This document shows, in pieces, positions 1 through 7,144 of a stretch of DNA of 64,000 nucleotides; the first letter of the stretch is position 1; the number at the start of each line of letters is the position of its first letter. The notes beneath the pieces were generated by a model. It was not told where the DNA came from. It did not search any database and saw only the letters and a list, made by a program, of their open reading frames with translations. Origin of the DNA: Brevibacillus dissolubilis (GTDB taxonomy: Bacteria > Bacillota > Bacilli > Brevibacillales > Brevibacillaceae); NCBI RefSeq assembly GCF_006170445.1, contig NZ_VCNA01000009.1:227887-291886 (forward strand). Reading direction: 5' to 3'. Made by a program: the position numbers and the translations under genes.

Positions 1-547
1 GAAACAGGGATTCGTCCACATAAATATTCCCGAGTCCCACGAGAAATTCCTGGTTTAGCAAAAGCGGCTTAATTTTGGTGGTCTTGCCCTTGAGCATCTT
101 ACGGAAAAGTGCCAAGGAAAAGCTCTCGTCCAGCGGTTCCGGGCCAAGACCCTGAAGCGGCGGTGTCTCGTGCTCCAAGCCTTTTGGGATGATATCCATC
201 GTGCCGAATTGACGCACATCGCGGTATCTCAGCTCTGTGCCATCCGTGAAGTGAAAAATCACATGGGTGTGCTTCTCTACCTCTTCGTCCTGGTTGTACA
301 CCCCATATCGGCCTTCCATCCGCAGGTGGGAGATCAGCACATCGCGGTCTAAGATGAATTTGATGAATTTGGCCCGTCGTTCGACTGCATGGATCGTCTG
401 CCCGATCAGCTGGGCTTTGAACTCCTCCACATCGTCAGGGCGGCGGATGATGCGCGCGAGATTGACGGTGATGCGCTCAATCGTTTTGCCGCTGACAAGG
501 GTACGCAGGGTACGGACGACGGTTTCGACTTCTGGCAACTCAGGCAT
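1..547 (-). CDS. mutM: Formamidopyrimidine-DNA glycosylase MutM (partial, N-terminal part)
   Basis: Base-excision repair enzyme that removes 8-oxoguanine and other oxidised purines and nicks the abasic site. The visible 182 residues start MPELPEVETVV, the diagnostic Fpg N-terminus: the proline after Met is the Schiff-base nucleophile and the next Glu is catalytic. The RRAKFIKF segment carries the conserved Lys that follows. The gene runs off the left window edge, so the helix-two-turn-helix and zinc-finger parts are not visible; this is not a truncation of the gene itself. ATG at 547 has a GGGAGG ribosome site, and the polA stop at 559-561 lies right at it, so the two genes are transcribed and probably translated together. 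polA-mutM is the order known in Bacillus. Confidence 0.95.
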   Translation of the reverse strand, partial: MPELPEVETVVRTLRTLVSGKTIERITVNLARIIRRPDDVEEFKAQLIGQTIHAVERRAKFIKFILDRDVLISHLRMEGRYGVYNQDEEVEKHTHVIFHFTDGTELRYRDVRQFGTMDIIPKGLEHETPPLQGLGPEPLDESFSLALFRKMLKGKTTKIKPLLLNQEFLVGLGNIYVDESLF

Positions 548-558
548 GTGAATCCTCC

Positions 559-3255
559 CTATTTCGCTTCATACCATGTCGGACCATAATGAACATCTAC
601 TTGTAACGGAACGCTGAGTCGGTCATCCATCGCGTTTTCCATCACATCGGCGACAAGCTGCTGCATGGTCTCAAGCTCTGCCTCCGGTACCTCGAAGACA
701 AGTTCGTCGTGTACCTGCAGAAGCATCCGGCTTTGCAGACCTTTTTCGGTGAGCTGCTGTTGCATGCGGATCATGGCCAGCTTGATGATGTCAGCAGCGG
801 TTCCTTGGATCGGGGTGTTCATCGCGGTACGCTCGGCAAACGAACGCACGTTGAAATTAGAGCTGCGGATATCTGGCAGGGAGCGGCGGCGGTTCAGCAG
901 GGTGGTGACATAGCCGTCCACCTTGGCCTGCTCGACGATATCGTGCATCCATTGCTTGACCCCAGAGAATACAGCAAAATATTGATCGATGAATTTCTGT
1001 GCTTCTTTTCGCGTGATATTGAGGTTCTGTGACAAGCCGTAGTCACTGATACCGTATACGATTCCGAAGTTGACCGCTTTGGCCTGTCTGCGCATCAACG
1101 AGGTGACTTCTGCTTCCTCTACGCCAAATACGTCCATCGCGGTACGGGTGTGGATGTCCATGCCTTTTTGGAAGGCGTCGATCAGGTTGGCGTCTTGGCT
1201 GATGTGCGCAAGAATCCGCAGCTCAATCTGCGAATAGTCGGCAGCGAGTATATAACAGCCCGCTTCAGAAGGGACGAATGCTTCGCGAATTTTGCGGCCT
1301 TCTTCCAGACGAATCGGGATGTTTTGCAGGTTCGGCTCGGTGCTGCTCAGGCGGCCTGTAGCGGTCGTGGCTTGGTTGAAGCTGGTGTGGACCTTGCCTG
1401 ATTTTTGGTTAATCACCTGAAGCAGTCCTTCGATGTAGGTGGAGCGGAGCTTGCCGAGCTGACGGAAATGCAGGATCGATTCGATGATCGGATGATAGCT
1501 GGCCAGCTTCTCCAGTACATCGGCACTGGTCGATGGGCCTGTCTTGGTCTTTTTGATCACAGGCAGTTGGAGACGGTCGAACAGGATTTCACCCAGCTGC
1601 TTCGGTGAATTGATGTTGAACTTCTCGCCGCCTGCTAATTCATAGATTTTATCAGTAAGCTCGCCCAGTTTGGCATCCAGATCTTGGCCCATCTGTGTCA
1701 AGCGGTCCTGATCGACTTTTATCCCTGTTGCTTCCATCTGAGCCAGCACCATGCTGAGTGGCTGTTCGATATCAGTCAACAGGTCGGTCAGCTGGTTGTT
1801 GGCAATCTCATCTTTCACCGTATGTACGCTTTGCCAGATGGCCGCTGCTTTGCGTGCGACGTGCTCGCTTAAGATCTCCTCACCCGGCACCTGACGCTTG
1901 GCACCTTTGCCGTAGATGTCCTCATCGCTTGCCAGCGGGATGGATGCGTGCTGTGCCGCTACATCACTTAAGGTCGGATTGCTCTCACTTGCATTGAGCA
2001 GATAAGAAGCCAGATACAGGTCAAACGTGATGCCGTTCAGCTCCATGCCATGCCAGCCGAGGCCGACGCGGTCATGCTTGCCGTCGAAGACAAACTTCTC
2101 CTGGGTCTCGTCTGCAAGCCATGCGGTGAACTCCGACCAGTCTTTTGCCGCTTCATATGGAACGTACAGATTGACGCCGTCTGCGGCCAGTCCGAAGCCT
2201 AAGAGCGGGGAATAGTGGTAGTTATCACCATCGAGCTCGACGAACAGGCTCATCGGAGAGGTGAGCTTGGCGGCGTACTCGGCGTATTGATCAGGTCTGA
2301 CGGTTTCATAAGTGAATTCGCTTGCTTGTTGGGTATTCGGTGCTGTGCCGTCTGCACCTGCGTTCTCGGTATTTTGATAAGAGACCGTCGGGGATGCACT
2401 CTTGATTTTCGGGATCAGCGACTTGAACTCGACCTTTTTGAAAAAGTCCAGGAGTGTCGCCGGGTCATAGCCATTGTAGGTTACGTCATCCAAGCCCAGC
2501 TCGACAGGGGCTTCGCGCATGATCGTGGCGAGCGATTTGCTCATTTTGGCCTGCTCGACGTTGTTGCGCAGGTTCTCCTGCAGTTTTTTGCCGCTTACTT
2601 TATCGATGTTCTCCAATACCGCTTCAACGGACTGATATTCATGCAACAGCTTGAGTGCTGTTTTTTCACCGACACCAGGTACACCTGGGATGTTGTCCGA
2701 GGTATCGCCCATCAAGCCCTTGAGGTCGATGATCTGGAGCGGCTTGAGGCCGTATTTTTCTTCGATTTCCTTTGGAGTATAGCGCTCGATCTCACTGATA
2801 CCTTTGCGGGTCAGGGAGACGGAGACATTGTCAGAGACGAGCTGGAGCATGTCTTTATCCCCGGTGATGACCGTAGTCTGGACACCTGTCTCGTCAGCGT
2901 AGCGGGTGAGGGTCCCGATGATGTCATCTGCCTCATAGCCCTCGATCTGGTAGCGCTTGATCGAATATGCGTCTAAAAGCTGGTGAAGCAGCGGGAACTG
3001 TTCGCGAAGCTCGTTCGGCGTCTTTTCCCGGCCTCCTTTATAATCGGTATATTCAGTGTGGCGGAACACCACTTTACCTGCGTCAAAAGCAACCAGTACA
3101 TGGGTAGGCTTCAGCTCGTCCAACACTCTCATCAGCATGGTGGTGAAGCCGAGTACTGCATTCGTATGTAATCCACCTGATGTGGTCAAATCCGGCAATG
3201 CAAAAAACGCGCGATACGCGATACTGTTGCCGTCGATCAGCACGACATGACTCAT
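559..3255 (-). CDS. polA: DNA polymerase I
   Basis: Replication and repair polymerase (Okazaki fragment maturation, gap filling). Order of domains in 898 aa: 5'-nuclease (residues about 1-290, DGNSIAYRAFF, GDKDMLQL, GVGEKTA), a 3'-5' exonuclease-like domain (about 320-490), and the family A polymerase domain (motif A DYSQIELRILAH, motif B RRQAKAVNFGIVYG, motif C VHDELVFE). In the exonuclease-like domain the usual DxE of motif I appears as VELDGD, so proofreading is probably lost, as known for Bacillus/Geobacillus Pol I. I chose ATG at 3255, which has AGAGGGG 8 nt upstream; an in-frame ATG at 3282 lacks a ribosome site. Followed directly by mutM. Length is close to the family norm of about 880. 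Confidence 0.97.
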   Translation of the reverse strand: MSHVVLIDGNSIAYRAFFALPDLTTSGGLHTNAVLGFTTMLMRVLDELKPTHVLVAFDAGKVVFRHTEYTDYKGGREKTPNELREQFPLLHQLLDAYSIKRYQIEGYEADDIIGTLTRYADETGVQTTVITGDKDMLQLVSDNVSVSLTRKGISEIERYTPKEIEEKYGLKPLQIIDLKGLMGDTSDNIPGVPGVGEKTALKLLHEYQSVEAVLENIDKVSGKKLQENLRNNVEQAKMSKSLATIMREAPVELGLDDVTYNGYDPATLLDFFKKVEFKSLIPKIKSASPTVSYQNTENAGADGTAPNTQQASEFTYETVRPDQYAEYAAKLTSPMSLFVELDGDNYHYSPLLGFGLAADGVNLYVPYEAAKDWSEFTAWLADETQEKFVFDGKHDRVGLGWHGMELNGITFDLYLASYLLNASESNPTLSDVAAQHASIPLASDEDIYGKGAKRQVPGEEILSEHVARKAAAIWQSVHTVKDEIANNQLTDLLTDIEQPLSMVLAQMEATGIKVDQDRLTQMGQDLDAKLGELTDKIYELAGGEKFNINSPKQLGEILFDRLQLPVIKKTKTGPSTSADVLEKLASYHPIIESILHFRQLGKLRSTYIEGLLQVINQKSGKVHTSFNQATTATGRLSSTEPNLQNIPIRLEEGRKIREAFVPSEAGCYILAADYSQIELRILAHISQDANLIDAFQKGMDIHTRTAMDVFGVEEAEVTSLMRRQAKAVNFGIVYGISDYGLSQNLNITRKEAQKFIDQYFAVFSGVKQWMHDIVEQAKVDGYVTTLLNRRRSLPDIRSSNFNVRSFAERTAMNTPIQGTAADIIKLAMIRMQQQLTEKGLQSRMLLQVHDELVFEVPEAELETMQQLVADVMENAMDDRLSVPLQVDVHYGPTWYEAK

Positions 3256-3376
3256 CCGTCCGACCCCTCTCTCGTTTTTCATTACATTTCATCATACCAT
3301 AGCAGGACGGAAACGTAAAAAACATGATACTATCATATAGTAGAACGAATTTTTGGAGAAAGGGTGAAATGTCCTA

Positions 3377-3928
3377 ATGACATACGTGTTAGAAACAGCC
3401 CGAACCAGATTACGCCAGCTGACTACCAGTGACACCCAGAACCTTGCCCACATTTTTACTGATCCTGAAGCGATGCGCTACTATCCGTCTACCAAGGATT
3501 TGAATGAGACGATTGCGTGGATTAACCGTATGATTCGCGGTTATGACGAAGACGGTATCGCGATGTGGGCGGTTGAGCATAAAGAAACCGGGGAATTCCT
3601 CGGACAGTGCGGCCTGATTATGCAGGAGGTGGACGATGTTCGGGAAACCGAGGTAGGCTACCTGTTCGTCCGCAAGTTCTGGGGGCAGGGGTATGCCACT
3701 GAGGTCGCGCGTGCCTGCATGGCGTATGGGTTTGGGCAGTTGCAACGCGAACGGATCATCTCGATTATCCGCCCGGAAAACTATCCCTCTAGCAATGTAG
3801 CCAAGCGCAATGGAATGCGGCTGGATAAAACGACGTCGTGGAAGGGGTTCACCGTTGATATCTACGAAATTTCCAAAGAAACGTTTTACCAGCATGTTCA
3901 GGTTGCCGGAAAAGTCCGGCAGACGTAA
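3377..3928 (+). CDS. GNAT family N-acetyltransferase (RimJ/RimL-like)
   Basis: A 183-aa acetyltransferase of the Acetyltransf_3 type, which uses acetyl-CoA to acetylate a protein N-terminus or small amine; the substrate is unknown. It starts LETARTRLRQLTTSD, typical of RimL-like proteins ('terxRLRxl'), and has the GYLFVRKFWGQGYATEVARA stretch, whose QGYATE loop is the acetyl-CoA pyrophosphate-binding site. The SNVAKRNGMR segment matches the conserved 'S..v..klGf' motif near the end. ATG at 3377 has AAAGGGTG upstream. It reads divergently from polA and is followed, on the same strand, by an EamA permease after a 69-nt gap. No regulation can be read from the sequence. Confidence 0.88.
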   Translation: MTYVLETARTRLRQLTTSDTQNLAHIFTDPEAMRYYPSTKDLNETIAWINRMIRGYDEDGIAMWAVEHKETGEFLGQCGLIMQEVDDVRETEVGYLFVRKFWGQGYATEVARACMAYGFGQLQRERIISIIRPENYPSSNVAKRNGMRLDKTTSWKGFTVDIYEISKETFYQHVQVAGKVRQT

Positions 3929-3997
3929 AATAGACGCTGATTGTTCTTCTGATGTACATCATGTTCTGACTACATAAAAAAAGGTGCTGACTCCCCT

Positions 3998-4936
3998 ATG
4001 GAAAAACCGCTTATTCCTCCCTATCTCGCGCTGTTGATCGGCGTCTTGGCAATCTCTACTTCGGCGATTTTCGTCAAGCTGGCTTCTGCGCCGGCCTCTG
4101 TCATCGCGGCGTACCGTTTAGTATTTACCGTGCTACTGATGCTTCCGATGCTGTTCTGGCAAAAGGGGGTCTTCAGCGAAATCGGCTCGATGAACCGTAA
4201 ACAGTGGTGGCTCTCCATCTGGTCCGGGATCTTTCTGGCTAGTCATTTTGTCCTCTGGTTCGAATCGCTGAACTATACGTCGATTAACTCATCCACGGTG
4301 CTCGTCACCCTACAGCCGCTGTTTTCCTTTGTCGGCGGGTATTTTTTCTTCGGTGAACGGTTGAGCAAATTAGCTTTGCTCGGTGGTGTGATCGCCATCG
4401 GGGGCAGCTTTATCATCGGTTGGGGGGATTTCCAGATCGGTGGGATGGCCTTATTCGGAGATATCCTTGCGCTTCTGGCTGCTCTGATGGTGACCCTGTA
4501 TTGGCTGATCGGACAGTATATGAGGCAGTATATCTCGTCAACTCCCTATACGCTGGTGGTCTATAGTGTAAGCAGTATCACACTGGTGCTGTACGTTCTT
4601 GTGATGGGGCATTCACTTGTCGGTTACCCGGCAATGGATTGGCTGTGGTTTTTTGCATTGGCGCTTTTCCCGACGCTGCTTGGGCATTCTATTTTTAACT
4701 GGATTATTAAGTGGCTCAATACGACGACGGTCTCAATGGGCATTCTCGGTGAGCCAATCGGTACTGCCATCTTAGCGTACCTGATCTTCGGCGAGCTGGT
4801 AACCGTACCGCAATGGATTGGCGGCGCGGTCATCCTCTTTGGGATCTACCTGTTTATCCGATACAACAAAGTCCAAGCCACAGCAAAAGGAGCTGCTACA
4901 GATGCGTCAACCGAATCAGCGGAAAGGCTTGCGTGA
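3998..4936 (+). CDS. EamA/DMT family transporter
   Basis: Ten-helix inner-membrane permease of the drug/metabolite transporter superfamily, 312 aa. Two EamA repeats are visible: residues about 8-140 and 150-290, each with five hydrophobic segments. The end of each repeat carries a typical FGE motif (FFGERLSKLALLGG and FGELVTVPQWIGGA). Substrate cannot be told; relatives export amino acids, nucleosides or other metabolites. A ribosome site (AAAAGGTG) precedes ATG 3998. Its last 35 nt overlap the start of the next small gene, which suggests translational coupling. Confidence 0.9.
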   Translation: MEKPLIPPYLALLIGVLAISTSAIFVKLASAPASVIAAYRLVFTVLLMLPMLFWQKGVFSEIGSMNRKQWWLSIWSGIFLASHFVLWFESLNYTSINSSTVLVTLQPLFSFVGGYFFFGERLSKLALLGGVIAIGGSFIIGWGDFQIGGMALFGDILALLAALMVTLYWLIGQYMRQYISSTPYTLVVYSVSSITLVLYVLVMGHSLVGYPAMDWLWFFALALFPTLLGHSIFNWIIKWLNTTTVSMGILGEPIGTAILAYLIFGELVTVPQWIGGAVILFGIYLFIRYNKVQATAKGAATDASTESAERLA

Positions 4937-5036
4937 GTATATCAGCGGAATGACCGTGTGGGGAAAAATCGGCTGGATGATCGTGCTGGGGTATATTGTG
5001 GGGCGGATCATTATTGTTTTGCGTAGTTTGGTTTAG
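4902..5036 (+). CDS. Small single-span membrane protein (44 aa), overlapping the EamA gene
   Basis: Short ORF starting MRQPNQRKGLREYI, with a basic N-terminus followed by one hydrophobic segment (about residues 18-42, GWMIVLGYIVGRIIIVL), so N-in topology is expected. ATG 4902 has an excellent AAAAGGAG site 9 nt upstream, which lies inside the end of the EamA gene. The frame differs from the permease (+1 overlap of 35 nt). The good ribosome site and membrane span argue that it is real; function unknown. It may be a small partner of the permease. Confidence 0.6.
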   Translation: MRQPNQRKGLREYISGMTVWGKIGWMIVLGYIVGRIIIVLRSLV

Positions 5037-5049
5037 AAGTGCTGCTGCT

Positions 5050-5287
5050 CGGAGAGGCGACGACTTCCCATCCCATCGCCTTGTTGATTTGCCTTCGTAA
5101 GAAGGGGGGACTGGCCGCTACGAACGCTCCACTGAAAACATCGGGCAAAAAAAGCTAGTTGGGCATGTCCCGGAGAGGCGACGACTTCCCATCCCTCCGC
5201 CTTGTTGATTTCCCTTCGTAAGAAGGGGGGACTGGCCGCTACGAACGCTCCACTGAAAACACGGGCAAAAATGCTTATTCGGAGAGG
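5050..5287. repeat. Tandem direct repeat, about 101-bp unit with 121-bp period
   Basis: Two nearly identical copies, 5050-5151 and 5171-5271, separated by 19 nt, each starting CGGAGAGGCGACGACTTCCC and ending at CGGGCAAAAA. A third copy begins at 5280 (CGGAGAGG) and stops. An inverted relative of the first 16 bases lies at 5378-5393 (15 of 16 bases). No ORF spans both copies with a ribosome site. The rest of the gene-free stretch 5037-5596 holds only this, the inverted fragment and the terminator at 5457. Confidence 0.85.
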
Positions 5288-5456
5288 ATTGAAGTTTGCC
5301 CTGAAGCCCCTCAGAGATGTCATTTTCAGTGAATCATTCTCCGCTGGGTAGGGAAATCAAAGAGGCTCTGTGCTGGTAAGTCGCCGCCTCTCCTGACCTG
5401 CCGTAGTGGGATGAGAAGAAGAAAAGATAAAAACAAATACACAAAAACATTAAAAA

Positions 5457-5489
5457 CTCGGTACTCCATCTAGGAATACCGAGTTTTTT
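5457..5489. terminator. Bidirectional terminator hairpin
   Basis: Stem CTCGGTA/TACCGAG with a 13-nt loop, flanked by an A-run before and TTTTTT after, so it can act on both strands. It lies downstream of the secreted protein gene on the minus strand and of the plus-strand permease unit. Confidence 0.75.
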
Positions 5490-5596
5490 GATCTTTACGT
5501 TCATAATATCTTTCTTATCTTTTCCCAAAAAAGAAGCCGGATTCCCATGAAGAGTGTGAGGATCATCTGTTTGTAAGAAGACCGGCCTCCCCACTT

Positions 5597-6013
5597 CTAT
5601 TTTCCCCGGTCTACTTGGATGGTCGTCCACTTCGTTCCGTCTTTCCCCACGACCTCAATCTCCACATTCCCCTGATACTCCTTATCCTCATACTTCCACT
5701 CAAATACAAATCCGTTTTTCGGTGACGTATCGCTGTACATGAAGGTTCTCTGCTTCCATTTTGCTTTTCGGTTCGGCACCATCCAGAAGCGTACCTCTTT
5801 TGCATGATAGGCATCGACTTCGATGCGCAGCTCACCTGCTCCGGACGGCAGTTGTACCTTTTTGCCTTGAGCAGGGATCGAAGTTGTCACTTTCCGGATC
5901 ACAGGAGTCTGTTTTCCCGAAGGAGGGGTAGGTTCTTCCGCTGCTGTTGCAATCGTGAGCGGCATCATCACCAGAGCGGCTATCAGCATACTGACTGTCT
6001 TTTGCTTCATCAT
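5597..6013 (-). CDS. Secreted protein of unknown function
   Basis: 138-aa protein with a clear Sec signal peptide: MMKQKT, then a hydrophobic core to about residue 22, and a cleavage site near ATAAEE. The mature part is small and beta-rich in appearance (alternating hydrophobic residues, VRFWMVPNRKAKWKQRTF, GNVEIEVVGKDG), suggesting one immunoglobulin-like or beta-sandwich domain. I do not recognise a family. ATG 6013 or the next codon ATG 6010 is preceded by AAAGGTG. It is a lone minus-strand gene downstream of the VanW gene, ending in front of the bidirectional terminator at 5457-5489. Confidence 0.7.
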   Translation of the reverse strand: MMKQKTVSMLIAALVMMPLTIATAAEEPTPPSGKQTPVIRKVTTSIPAQGKKVQLPSGAGELRIEVDAYHAKEVRFWMVPNRKAKWKQRTFMYSDTSPKNGFVFEWKYEDKEYQGNVEIEVVGKDGTKWTTIQVDRGK

Positions 6014-6080
6014 CTATGTCGCACCTTTCTTTTGGGAATGTTTCAGGCTAGATCAATACATGCCACATATTTCTTAAGCA

Positions 6081-7040
6081 TTAATTCCAAATCATCTCAT
6101 CCTCTATCTGCGACGAATTGTTCTCCACATGCTCCTGCTGCTCTTCTGGCACATTTTCCTTGGCACTTGGCACATCTCTCGTCTCGTGCTCCAGATCTGA
6201 GAACGAGTGGATCGTCACGACCACCTTGCCGAAGCGGGAGTAGGCACGGATCAGGACGGGATAGGGGTATTTGTTCTGAAAACGGAAATCTGGGCCGTAC
6301 CAGCTGACCGTGGCATCGCGTCCGGGTGGTACATAGGCGACGTCGCGGCTGTGTGAATAGCGCTGGACGATCTTGAGGCCGGAGCGGTCGACGGCATTGT
6401 AGAGAGTCGAAGAGACCTGGCAGATCCCGCCGCCGACGCCCTCGGAGAGCTCTCCTTTGACGATCACGGGGGCTGGCAGGTAGCCGCGTTCTTTGGTGCG
6501 CTGTCCGACGACCTTGTTGAAGGAGAATACCTCTCCGGGGAAGAGCACATAGCTGTTGATCGCTTGGGCGGACAGCTCGATGTTGGTGGAACGGTTTTTA
6601 TTGTAGGAGTTGTAATACGTGATATATTGGCCGAGCTTTTTTTGGTGGAGCATGGTGAGTAATTGGCGGTCGACACGGGGCAGGATCGGGTGGGTCGGCA
6701 CTTGCATGTGCATGCTGCCGCCATTGCTGTAATAGTACTGATAAAAGCCCTCAAGAAACTTTTTATGGTCCACCCTACGGCCTTTTTTCTCTTGAAGGAT
6801 GCGTCCGTTCTCGTCGATCCGGGCATTCTGGGGAGCAATAGTCACCTGCTTGTCTACTTGTTTCATTAGGGTGTTGAGTTTTTCTATATCCAGTACGGGC
6901 CAGTCACCTGAGAGCGGCATGGTGTATTCACTGCGCTCGATTGCTGCTACCCGTTGTCCGTTGTAGTCGATGAGGAATGAGGCTGGACTCTGCTCTGCTT
7001 GCATCAGCATCGCCAGTCCGATCAGCCAGCTTACGTCCAT
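6081..7040 (-). CDS. VanW family protein
   Basis: 319-aa protein with a C-terminal VanW domain (about residues 145-270): STNIELSAQAINSYVLFPGEVFSFNKVVG, GYLPAPVIVKGE, GGGICQVSSTLYNA, and HSRDVAYVPPGRDATVSW are all hallmark stretches. VanW proteins are cell-envelope proteins of unknown activity, found beside vanB-type glycopeptide resistance genes and alone in many spore formers; here there is no vancomycin resistance context. The N-terminus (MDVSWLIGLAMLMQ) is hydrophobic and may be a weak signal or anchor. ATG 7040 has AAAGGAGG at the right distance; an ORF extension to 7157 would run through the ppk terminator and is rejected. The tail (about 45 aa) is acidic and low-complexity. Confidence 0.88.
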   Translation of the reverse strand: MDVSWLIGLAMLMQAEQSPASFLIDYNGQRVAAIERSEYTMPLSGDWPVLDIEKLNTLMKQVDKQVTIAPQNARIDENGRILQEKKGRRVDHKKFLEGFYQYYYSNGGSMHMQVPTHPILPRVDRQLLTMLHQKKLGQYITYYNSYNKNRSTNIELSAQAINSYVLFPGEVFSFNKVVGQRTKERGYLPAPVIVKGELSEGVGGGICQVSSTLYNAVDRSGLKIVQRYSHSRDVAYVPPGRDATVSWYGPDFRFQNKYPYPVLIRAYSRFGKVVVTIHSFSDLEHETRDVPSAKENVPEEQQEHVENNSSQIEDEMIWN

Positions 7041-7071
7041 CAATCTGCCACCTCCTTTGGGTAGTATGAGC

Positions 7072-7113
7072 AAAAAAGCCTTTTCCAACGCATGGTCGCA
7101 TGGAAAAGGCTTT
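7072..7113 (-). terminator. Rho-independent terminator of ppk
   Basis: 13-bp perfect stem (AAAGCCTTTTCCA and its complement) with a 13-nt loop, followed on the minus strand by a run of Ts. It lies 32 nt after the ppk stop and before the VanW start, separating the two units. Confidence 0.88.
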
Positions 7114-7144
7114 CGATCCCAAAGACTGGGAAAGGCTATGTGGC

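Noticed and set aside
5334..5630. 98-aa minus-strand ORF downstream of the secreted protein
   Set aside because: Runs through the terminator at 5457-5489 and overlaps the secreted protein gene; no ribosome site.
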